DNA from: CAZKRU01 sp964555235
GTDB taxonomy: Bacteria; Verrucomicrobiota; Verrucomicrobiia; Methylacidiphilales; CAMAQI01
Direction of reading: 5' to 3'
Assembly (NCBI GenBank): GCA_964555235.1
Contig: CAZKRU010000116.1
Location: 1 to 8,833 of the forward strand
Length of the DNA stretch: 8,833 bases
Under the pieces are notes generated by a model. It worked only from the letters and a program-made list of their open reading frames with translations, was not told where the DNA came from and ran no database searches. A program made the translations under genes and the position numbers. Shown here piece by piece: positions 1 to 6,623 of the stretch; position 1 is the stretch's first letter; the number at the start of each line of letters is the position of its first letter.

Positions 1-145
1 TGAGCGGATTGCCGATGGTCGAAGTGATTTCCTCACTTTGGGCGACGGTGCAGGGATTTATGAATATGAAAGCTCCAAGGCAAATGAGCGCGGCAGTCCG
101 GAAGCATTTTGGGTTGATGCGATTTTCGTTGATCATAAATTTCAT
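1..145 (-). CDS. N-terminus of a secreted protein of unknown function (cut by window edge)
   Basis: Read from the ATG at 145, the minus strand stays open to the window edge for 48 codons and has a convincing Sec signal peptide. Residues 1-16 are a polar, positively charged start (MKFMINENRINPKCFR), residues 17-30 are a hydrophobic core (TAALICLGAFIFIN), and a likely signal peptidase I site (T-V-A) follows residue 35. The mature protein begins QSEEITSTIGNPL. Cys32 lies in I-N-P-C, which is not a good lipobox, so a lipoprotein is unlikely. A second ATG at 136 is an alternative start. There is no strong Shine-Dalgarno; AGG lies five bases before the ATG. The start is 27 nt after the stop of the large hydrolase gene on the same strand, so the two are probably co-transcribed. 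Too little is visible to name a family; another enzyme or binding protein of the same pathway is the obvious guess. Confidence 0.7.
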   Translation of the reverse strand, partial: MKFMINENRINPKCFRTAALICLGAFIFINPCTVAQSEEITSTIGNPL

Positions 146-172
146 GAGGCCTGTTGGGCGGAGAACCTGCAC

Positions 173-3100
173 CTACTCTCCCGCTTCCAGCAGAATCAGA
201 TCCCCTGCCGTATCGACATCTTTCGTTTGCACACTCCCAAACCAGGTGATGTAGGAATCGCGTCCCGGAGGGCCGTCATCTTCATTAAAGGCAACCGTCA
301 CTCCAAGATTCGCTCCAACTTGCGCCTTGAAGGGAACCAGACGCGTCCAAGGAATCGCCATCTCGTAGGTAATCGCTCCCGTTTTTTCATCCTTTCGCAC
401 CGCTGCGATCTTAATATCTTTCGCTTCGCCAGGAGAAACCGAAGGATCGGAGGCAAGAGCACACCAGGCTTGAGGTCCATTGATTCCAAGACCCATCGCG
501 TAATCGCTCTTCCCCTTCTTCAACGCACTCGCGCGATCGCCATCAATTAGCAGCTGAATTCCATCCTGGAACCAGAGCATATCCGAGCGCTGCGGTTTTC
601 CCCAGATATCATCCGTCACCTTGGCGGAGACATAGAGATACTGGTCATCCCAGAGGAACTTCACCGCCGCCGATAAATCCTCAGGATTATCCCACGACGG
701 GGTCGGCTTCTGCTTTTTCATGACCACATAGAATTGGTCTGCCGTGTTCAATATCTGAGTGGGTGCTTTTTCCCATTCCTTCTCATCCAGGACTCCGTCC
801 ATCTTCAGAGGTTGAGTCACTTTCGGCACTCCGACAAAGCCCCCCATTGGGCGCTCCACAATCAACGTCCGCCCCGTCGCATCCCGAACGCTGGCGCTCA
901 GACGATAGAGCTTCAGCGGATTCACCTCTGACAAGGGGAGAAAGAGACTCGTCGACTCACGAGGTGCAAGCTTCACAGCTCCACTCGGGGTTTCAGAGAA
1001 ATAAGCATCCGTCGAAGCCACCGCTGAAAAGACCCCGTTATGAAGGACCTGCTCTCCAACAATCGACGCATCCCAGGTCACTTCCTGTGCTTCAGGTCCA
1101 TTGTTGCTGATGATCAACTTCGCTCCGACCGGCTTCCCTTTGCTCGCGGAGACCGCAAGAACCTGCATGGAAATCATCCCGGTCACTTGTGGACGAAGGA
1201 TCACATCGCCGCAAATTTGACCCGCTCCGTTTTTAACAACCACCCTCATGTCCGCTTCGCGCACGGTACTTCCCTCAGGCGAGACGACCGTGAAACGATT
1301 TCCTCCGGACACTGAACTTTTCGTGACCTTCCAGAACGGAGGAGCCACCAATTCAACCGAGGCGGCCGAGGAATCGTTGACCGCCACATCGATATCCATC
1401 GGTTGACCGCTCACAATCGAAGCGGGAGGCGCAGCGATTGAAACGGCTGCCTTTCCCAATTCTTTCGGCAATGTTTTCTCCCCACCCTTATACAGTAAAA
1501 GAACGGGATCTTCATCAACAGTTAACGTCAACCCCTTGTTCCCCGCATGCAGCATGCTTCGACGTCCATCAATCCGAATCTCCTGAACCTCACCGACACC
1601 GGGAAGTGGCAGGAAAACATCCTCGCGCCCCTTTGATTTATAGAGCACCTGCAAGGCCTGATCATCACGATCCCGGAAGAGAAAGACATTGAGTCGGTCC
1701 CCATAGACCTTGTCCGTGGCATACTTTTTAATGGCGATTCCATTCACCGCATTGTAATAAGCGACCGCATCCAATTTCGGCGCATATTTTTCGTAGCGAC
1801 AATCGAAGACGTTGTGCGCCGCACCGGAGGCCTTGGCCTTCGATCCATCCGGATCCGGATAAAGAAGTCCGAACCAGGAAACATTCGCGCCGCCTCCCGC
1901 AAAAAAGTTCGTAAACTTCTTCGTGAGTTCACCCGCAACCGTCTGCCGTTTCATCCCCTGGCTATTCAATCCAAGCTCCGTCGACCAGATCGGCTTCGCG
2001 TGCCCGTACTTCGCAAACATTTCCGGATACTTCACCTCAAGAATATTGCGCACTTTTTCCGCCGTCTCATAGACGTGAAAATCATACGCATCGCACCACT
2101 GCCCAAAGCCATTTTTAAAATAATCTTCATTGCCGACTCCGACCGAAGTTCCAACCACGTAGATACTCGGATCGAATTTTTTGATTTCGGTATAGAGAAT
2201 TCGATACGCCTCGATCTCCACCTTGACTTCATCGCCCTTGCTGTGCGGCTCATTTCCAAGATTGATGATCAACGGACGAATGTCCTTATAAGTGGTCAGA
2301 AAATTCCGAATGTTTTCACGCAATGCATTCTCGTCCCACTTCTGCCAATCGGGTCTGCGCCCTTCAATCTGCATCGCCATCGTGGTCGAGAGCACGCCAA
2401 GTCCCATTTCCTGAATATACTTATCTTGATTGAGTTTCACTTTATAGGGCGGCTTGAAATTCCAATTCGTGTAACCACCCACGACTCGAACTCCCAGGCG
2501 CTTCGTCAAATAAACGAACTCGGGAAAACGGTTATCCCAATTACGACTGGTGAACGGAACTTCTTCTGCTTTGCAACTATTCGCAGGAGCTTCCGGGAGT
2601 ACGGCAAAGGAAGTATAGTTACGGAACGGATCCCCTTCCTTCCGTGCAATCTCCGCATGAAGCTCATAGTAACGACCGATTTCAATCGGCTGCCCGGCAA
2701 GATCCACTTTCCCTTCGTAAACGAAATAATCTTTCTCTTTCTTTGCATCCTTCTGCTCTGTTTTGTCCAGCTTCACATCGACCTTCGGCTTCTCCTTGCG
2801 AGACAACGTTACCGCAATCGGCTTTGCCTGCTCTGCGCCCCAATAATCGCGCAGCACACAGACCACATTGCAATCCTCCGGAGGCATCGGACGACCCGCC
2901 AAGGCAGTCAGAGTGAAAACCTTCGAGTCTTGTGGAAGTAATAAATTTCCAACCTGAACACTCGTAAACGTCAGGCGCTGAATATTCTCCTGCTTTGCCG
3001 TCGAGACAAGTGCGGAGGCACTGATTTCATCCACCCAGAACTTCCCCGGAGTCTCCTTATTGATCTTCGCCACAAAACGGGCGGAAACCACTCCCGACGG

Positions 3101-4666
3101 GATCTCCACTTGCTTCACGACGGGTTGCCAGTTTTTCTTGTTGTAAAATTCAACAAGGATCGACTGACCCACCGCCTTTCCCGAACCGTCCAAGTATTCA
3201 AGCGTCACCATCCCATTATAGGAGGAATCCATCGAAACAAGATCTGTTTTGGCTGCCAGCTTGACTTCCCATGGCCCCGTCGCCACTGGAAATGAAGGGC
3301 CCACGGCCGCCGTTTTTTGACGGACATTATTTTCTGGAAGCGTCAGTACGAGCGATTGGCTTCCCTTGAACGCTTCCTTCGGATCGATCGCCACATTCCC
3401 TTCGACGGTCCAATTGGCCGGCTTCGGCGCCGCTTCTTCAAAAGCCGATTGGAACGCGGCCTTATTGACTTTCGTCGCAACAGTCACCTCGGCATTCACC
3501 TCCGCCACTTGCAACGACGCCTTCGGCTCTCCCGTTTTCGGTTTGACCAAACTGATACAAAACATCTTCATCGGGCTCTGCCATTTTCCATCATTCGCCC
3601 CTCCCCAATGCTCACCTCCCGCAACATCCGTCGGTTTAAAAGCCAAAGGATGCCAGGCTCCATCCGCAACCACTTTGAAGCGTTTTTGATGCGACTGTCC
3701 TGAGGCATCCACCAGTCGAACAATAATGGTCTCAAAATTAGTCGCCTTCAGTTTCATACTGATCTCATTCACTTCACCCAATGCCATCGTCTCCGTCTTA
3801 CGTTGAATCACGACATAGTTTCCGCCGGCCGTAAAGTCGCCCTCCATCTTCATGGAATGCTTGCCCGGGGTCGGATCATCCTTCACCAACGTCATCGCCC
3901 CCGCACCACCGGGAACTTCCTTTCCGATGCTGAATTTCCAGAGCGATTCCCCTTCGATGACTTCGTCGAGCTGAACTTTTTTCGCCATTCCCTTCGAATC
4001 CGATCCCTCTCCCGCAGCCGCCGCACTACTTTCGGCCGACTTTGCAATCATGCTGAGCCCATTGATCCAGAGATTTCGAACGACTTTCTCCTTATTACTC
4101 GTCACCACCACGGAAAAAGCCTTCGCCGGACCGGCCCACTTCCCATCATTCTTTCCACCGCCCGTCGCACCTCCACCAAACGCTTCATACTTGGCCACCG
4201 TCACACCGCCCGCCGATTCGCCCGTCTTATTGAAAAACTGTTCCACCGGAAAAACGATTCGCTGCCAATCGGTAGAAGGTTGCACCTTCAATTTAAACTG
4301 GTGCGTGCGACCGCTGGAATCACCGAGTCGGATCGTCAGATTTTCGGTTTCAATATTCTTTGCCCAAAAGGAGATCTCACGGGGGTCGACCGGATCAAAT
4401 TGTAAATTCGCAGCGACATAGAGCCCTCCTTCGGTGAAGTCCCCCGTGATCTTAAGACTATCCTGTCCTCCCCGTTTCGCGGCAGGATCAACCAACAACC
4501 CACCCTTGGCTCCGGGAAACTCCTGACCATTCACAAAAGTCCAACCGAGATTTTTTTCGCCGGGTTTCATCAGCGAGATCGCCTGTTGAGCGAAAAGGGA
4601 TTGGATTGAGAGAAACAGGGTCGCAAGGAAAACGGAGAGGATGGGGCGTTGGAGGAGTGGTTTCAT
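173..4666 (-). CDS. Large secreted multidomain clan GH-A glycoside hydrolase with CBM9-like C-terminus
   Basis: A 1497-residue exported enzyme. Residues 1-26 are a signal peptide, cut after S-L-F-A. Two related beta-sandwich modules follow at about 30-205 and 232-395, joined by an Ala/Ser/Lys-rich linker. A third binding-type sandwich lies at about 400-555, ending in FWVDEIS as carbohydrate-binding modules often do, and an Ig-like region with a Lys-rich insert at about 565-690. The catalytic TIM barrel spans about 700-985. N805-E806-P807 (LGNEP) is the expected acid/base after strand 4, H864-V-Y866 fits the usual HxY, and E897 in WSTELG fits the strand-7 nucleophile. After it come a small beta domain (about 990-1065), two Ig-like stretches (1070-1270) and a CBM9/DOMON-like domain (about 1283-1495) with the opening MDGVLDEKEWEKA. 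The barrel resembles GH39 or GH5-like proteins, but I cannot fix the family or substrate. The start fits the signal peptide, although no Shine-Dalgarno precedes it. Confidence 0.9.
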   Translation of the reverse strand: MKPLLQRPILSVFLATLFLSIQSLFAQQAISLMKPGEKNLGWTFVNGQEFPGAKGGLLVDPAAKRGGQDSLKITGDFTEGGLYVAANLQFDPVDPREISFWAKNIETENLTIRLGDSSGRTHQFKLKVQPSTDWQRIVFPVEQFFNKTGESAGGVTVAKYEAFGGGATGGGKNDGKWAGPAKAFSVVVTSNKEKVVRNLWINGLSMIAKSAESSAAAAGEGSDSKGMAKKVQLDEVIEGESLWKFSIGKEVPGGAGAMTLVKDDPTPGKHSMKMEGDFTAGGNYVVIQRKTETMALGEVNEISMKLKATNFETIIVRLVDASGQSHQKRFKVVADGAWHPLAFKPTDVAGGEHWGGANDGKWQSPMKMFCISLVKPKTGEPKASLQVAEVNAEVTVATKVNKAAFQSAFEEAAPKPANWTVEGNVAIDPKEAFKGSQSLVLTLPENNVRQKTAAVGPSFPVATGPWEVKLAAKTDLVSMDSSYNGMVTLEYLDGSGKAVGQSILVEFYNKKNWQPVVKQVEIPSGVVSARFVAKINKETPGKFWVDEISASALVSTAKQENIQRLTFTSVQVGNLLLPQDSKVFTLTALAGRPMPPEDCNVVCVLRDYWGAEQAKPIAVTLSRKEKPKVDVKLDKTEQKDAKKEKDYFVYEGKVDLAGQPIEIGRYYELHAEIARKEGDPFRNYTSFAVLPEAPANSCKAEEVPFTSRNWDNRFPEFVYLTKRLGVRVVGGYTNWNFKPPYKVKLNQDKYIQEMGLGVLSTTMAMQIEGRRPDWQKWDENALRENIRNFLTTYKDIRPLIINLGNEPHSKGDEVKVEIEAYRILYTEIKKFDPSIYVVGTSVGVGNEDYFKNGFGQWCDAYDFHVYETAEKVRNILEVKYPEMFAKYGHAKPIWSTELGLNSQGMKRQTVAGELTKKFTNFFAGGGANVSWFGLLYPDPDGSKAKASGAAHNVFDCRYEKYAPKLDAVAYYNAVNGIAIKKYATDKVYGDRLNVFLFRDRDDQALQVLYKSKGREDVFLPLPGVGEVQEIRIDGRRSMLHAGNKGLTLTVDEDPVLLLYKGGEKTLPKELGKAAVSIAAPPASIVSGQPMDIDVAVNDSSAASVELVAPPFWKVTKSSVSGGNRFTVVSPEGSTVREADMRVVVKNGAGQICGDVILRPQVTGMISMQVLAVSASKGKPVGAKLIISNNGPEAQEVTWDASIVGEQVLHNGVFSAVASTDAYFSETPSGAVKLAPRESTSLFLPLSEVNPLKLYRLSASVRDATGRTLIVERPMGGFVGVPKVTQPLKMDGVLDEKEWEKAPTQILNTADQFYVVMKKQKPTPSWDNPEDLSAAVKFLWDDQYLYVSAKVTDDIWGKPQRSDMLWFQDGIQLLIDGDRASALKKGKSDYAMGLGINGPQAWCALASDPSVSPGEAKDIKIAAVRKDEKTGAITYEMAIPWTRLVPFKAQVGANLGVTVAFNEDDGPPGRDSYITWFGSVQTKDVDTAGDLILLEAGE

Positions 4667-4713
4667 AGGAGGAATCCGGTTCGGTTTAAGGGGTTGAGGG
4701 TGAAATCGTGATT

Positions 4714-4745
4714 GCTATAGTTTACTCCTTTAAAGGAGAAGTCAA
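4714..4745 (-). promoter_or_regulatory. Candidate promoter and operator of the GH gene (perfect 14-bp palindrome)
   Basis: CTCCTTTAAAGGAG at 4725-4738 is a perfect 14-bp palindrome, 58 nt upstream of the GH start codon. On the minus strand it is preceded by TTGACT (4745-4740), a good -35 box, and followed by TAAACT (4724-4719, 15-nt spacer) and TATAGC (4719-4714, 20-nt spacer). Neither spacing is ideal, so the -10 box is uncertain. A symmetric site between the promoter boxes is where a repressor such as a LacI-type regulator would act. The half TTTAAAGGAGTANNCTAT recurs upstream of the SGNH esterase gene. What is seen is the palindrome and the boxes; the regulatory role is inferred. Confidence 0.45.
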
Positions 4746-4759
4746 ATAGTTTTTGTTCG

Positions 4760-4950
4760 ATGGCCTCAAAAAAACCCAATCTTTAGCGATTCTATGGAAA
4801 TAAGAAAAAAAGGTGAGGTCTCACACAAAGCTCCTGCCCGTGGAACAAGCTGGCACGGCTGTGAAGGGAACCTCCTCACACAAAGGCACGAAGCCACAAT
4901 AGGAAGGTGTTTTTGTTTCATCTCATAAAAAATAGAAAATGGCCTCAAAA
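4760..4950. repeat. 12-bp direct repeat ATGGCCTCAAAA (two copies)
   Basis: ATGGCCTCAAAA occurs at 4760-4771 and again at 4939-4950, both in the gap between the sulfatase and GH genes. The second copy lies inside the loop of the long inverted repeat at 4873-4980. TCACACAAAG is likewise repeated at 4821-4830 and 4876-4885. No coding potential is seen here. These look like remnants of duplicated intergenic repeat units; no function is apparent. Confidence 0.5.
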
Positions 4951-4980
4951 GCTTTGTGTCTTCGTGCCTTTGTGTGAGGA
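4873..4980. repeat. 27-nt inverted repeat with 54-nt loop, made of short-phrase repeats
   Basis: The arm at 4873-4899 is the reverse complement of 4954-4980 with one mismatch (4894 against 4959); the outer 21 bp are perfect. The core reads CCTCACACAAAGGCACGAAG. The phrase AGGCACGAAGCCAC (4884-4897) recurs as a direct copy at 4999-5012. If transcribed, the arms would form a very stable stem. It lies downstream of the sulfatase gene and upstream of the GH promoter, so it could stop or process read-through, or simply be a mobile intergenic repeat. There is no terminator-like U tract right after the stem on either strand. No gene is visible between 4667 and 5130. Confidence 0.8.
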
Positions 4981-5031
4981 ACAACTTACTTCACCGAGAG
5001 GCACGAAGCCACCAAGAAATGCCATTTTTTG

Positions 5032-5098
5032 TTCACACAGAGGACCACGGAGTTTAAATTGAGATCAACCTCCGTGACCTCAGTTCGCTCCGTGTGAA
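5032..5098. repeat. Interrupted hairpin of short-phrase repeats after the sulfatase gene
   Basis: Three short arms pair in register: TTCACAC (5032-5038) with GTGTGAA (5092-5098), GAGG (5040-5043) with CCTC (5078-5081), and CACGGAG (5046-5052) with CTCCGTG (5070-5076). The loop of 17 nt is AT-rich. The near side of the structure is 32 nt past the sulfatase stop codon on the minus strand. It may act as an RNA stem protecting or ending the sulfatase transcript, but it lacks a U tract and has the same phrase character as the repeats nearby, so I class it as a repeat. Confidence 0.6.
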
Positions 5099-5130
5099 AA
5101 CTCCCCCCTTTGGTTTGTTTCGCGGAAAAA

Positions 5131-6465
5131 TCATTTAGGAATTGCCGGCAAATCAAAGTGATCCCCGGTCTGCTCAATCCACCGACCGAGACGCTGTTGA
5201 AGCTCGTGACGCTTTTGCAAATATCCAGTATTCAGCGCCAGGTTCACCTGTTCGTACGGATCTTCGTTGAGGTTGAACATGAGCCAGGGGACTCCTCCCT
5301 CAATACAAACATACTTCCATCCATCGTCCGTTACAATGCCACGCCAGGCGCGATCAGGACTGTCGGGATGCCGTGTCGGTTTCACCATTTGCAGGAAGGC
5401 GGAATCCGGAACCCGGGGCGCTCCTTTTTTCGGAAGTCGCAGCCCGGAAAGATCACTCCCAATCATCGTCTTCGGCACCGGAATCCCACAAAGTCCCAAC
5501 GAGGTCGACGGAATATCAACCACGGAAAGCAAGGCGCTGCTGTTACCACGCTTCACCCCATAAACCGGATCAATCCCCCCCATGATCATCGGAATTCGAA
5601 TCGATTCCTCGAGCGGCGAAGTCTTCATGAACTGCCCGTGCGATCCGTGCAGATCCCCGTGATCCGAGAAAAAGAGAATGTGCGTATTGGAATAGAGTCC
5701 CAACCGCTCCAGGGCTTCGACGATCCGTCCGACATTCCAATCGAGATTTTCAATGGAGGCATAATAGCCGCTCAACTCCTGGGTCGCGCGCGCGGTAACA
5801 TGCTTCACCTCCGGCACATTGGGTCTCAAAACAATTTTGGCCGGCGATTTTCCCGCCATCCAACGCTCCGGCGCCGCGTACGGATTATGCGGCGGTTGAA
5901 CGGAAAGAGCGGCGAAGAACGGTCCTCCATTGGCTTGCGTCTCCAAATTTTTGATAAACAGATCGGTCAGCGCATCGGTTTCAAATCCTTCGAGGCGATG
6001 CAAGTCGCAATTCGTCTCTCCCTCGTGACCGTGCACCCAGCAATCAAACGGACTGTTATTATTTTCGTAACCGATCCAGGTATCAAATCCCCCCCGACGC
6101 TCCCGGGGAATTTGATGAAAGGCCGCACGACCGTGGGACTCATGATAACCGTCGAGATGCCATTTTCCAAACCAAGCCGTGTGATAACCGTGCTCCCGAT
6201 AGGCCTGGGCCAGCGTCGGAATCGTCGGATCGAGTTGAATTTCGTGACCTTCCACCGCCTGATGGGAATAGCGTCCCGTCAACAAAGTTCCCCGGGCCGG
6301 GCAACAGAGCGGACTGTTCACCAAGGCTTTGTCGAAGCTCAATCCCTGAACCGCCAGACGATCCAGATTCGGTGTCGAGAGATTCGGATCCCCCCGGTGC
6401 GACATGGCTTGAGCACGATGCTGATCCCCAAAAATCCAGATCAAATTCGGTCGTTTCTTCGTCAT
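5131..6465 (-). CDS. S1-family formylglycine-dependent sulfatase, no signal peptide
   Basis: A 444-residue arylsulfatase-type enzyme that would hydrolyse sulfate esters, probably on a carbohydrate. It carries the C-x-P-x-R maturation motif at 54-58 (CCPAR, followed by GTLLTG), so Cys54 is the residue converted to formylglycine. Other family landmarks are the N-terminal metal-site strand LIWIFGDQHR (D14, Q15), GKWHL with K101 and H103, H193 in QPPHNP, the second metal-site strand FFSDHGDLHGSHG (D268, H269), and K281. The single Asp in GDQ, where many relatives have DD, is a known type of variant. I chose the ATG at 6465 over an in-frame GTG at 6471 because GGGAGAGG lies 5 nt before the ATG and too close to the GTG. 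An in-frame stop at 6495-6493 rules out an upstream signal peptide, so the product is predicted to be cytoplasmic. The subfamily and substrate are not readable. Confidence 0.93.
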   Translation of the reverse strand: MTKKRPNLIWIFGDQHRAQAMSHRGDPNLSTPNLDRLAVQGLSFDKALVNSPLCCPARGTLLTGRYSHQAVEGHEIQLDPTIPTLAQAYREHGYHTAWFGKWHLDGYHESHGRAAFHQIPRERRGGFDTWIGYENNNSPFDCWVHGHEGETNCDLHRLEGFETDALTDLFIKNLETQANGGPFFAALSVQPPHNPYAAPERWMAGKSPAKIVLRPNVPEVKHVTARATQELSGYYASIENLDWNVGRIVEALERLGLYSNTHILFFSDHGDLHGSHGQFMKTSPLEESIRIPMIMGGIDPVYGVKRGNSSALLSVVDIPSTSLGLCGIPVPKTMIGSDLSGLRLPKKGAPRVPDSAFLQMVKPTRHPDSPDRAWRGIVTDDGWKYVCIEGGVPWLMFNLNEDPYEQVNLALNTGYLQKRHELQQRLGRWIEQTGDHFDLPAIPK

Positions 6466-6516
6466 CTCCACCTCTCCCTTTAGCGATCCCCATCAAGTTG
6501 AAAAACTAAAATCGAC

Positions 6517-6575
6517 TTTAACCTCGAAGACTCCAAGGCCTCGAACTTCGAGAGCCTTGAGCCTTGGCGGTTAAA
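6517..6575. repeat. Nested three-tier inverted repeat between the esterase and sulfatase genes
   Basis: Three palindromes sit inside one another: TTTAACC (6517-6523) with GGTTAAA (6569-6575), CCAAGGC (6533-6539) with GCCTTGG (6561-6567), and CTCGAA (6540-6545) with TTCGAG (6547-6552). Unpaired stretches of 9 and 8 nt bulge from alternate sides. GCCTTG is also tandemly repeated at 6555-6566. On the minus strand it begins 48 nt after the esterase stop and ends about 50 nt before the sulfatase start. It could be a transcript end, an RNA processing site or an intergenic repeat. No U tract follows it directly, so a classical terminator is not supported. The rest of 6466-6623 holds nothing recognisable beyond the sulfatase ribosome binding site. 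Confidence 0.65.
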
Positions 6576-6623
6576 CAAGCTTTGATTTTTCGCAACTAAT
6601 TCGAGCCATTCCAAGCGAGAGAG

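Noticed and set aside
38..550. Plus-strand open frame of 170 codons
   Set aside because: It lies antisense to the end of the GH gene and the signal peptide of the edge gene, begins with TTG, and loses plausible protein character past about base 180.
1814..2941. Long plus-strand open frame opposite the GH gene
   Set aside because: It is the antisense of the catalytic barrel and preceding domains, is Arg/Ile/His-rich in the manner of antisense frames, and has no recognisable motif.
4873..4980. Intrinsic terminator
   Set aside because: The stem is long, the loop is 54 nt, and no U tract follows the stem on either strand.
4873..5098. CRISPR array or insertion sequence ends
   Set aside because: The repeats are few, diverged and irregularly spaced, with no unique spacers of constant length. 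No transposase lies between the inverted arms, which are only 54 nt apart.
4766..5177. Two short minus-strand frames with phrases like TQRHEDTK and HTERTEVTEV
   Set aside because: These are translations of the period-9 intergenic repeats and inverted repeats, not genes; the second also overlaps the sulfatase 3' end.
5110..6483. 457-codon plus-strand frame opposite the sulfatase
   Set aside because: It mirrors the sulfatase gene almost exactly; the minus strand carries every sulfatase active-site motif.
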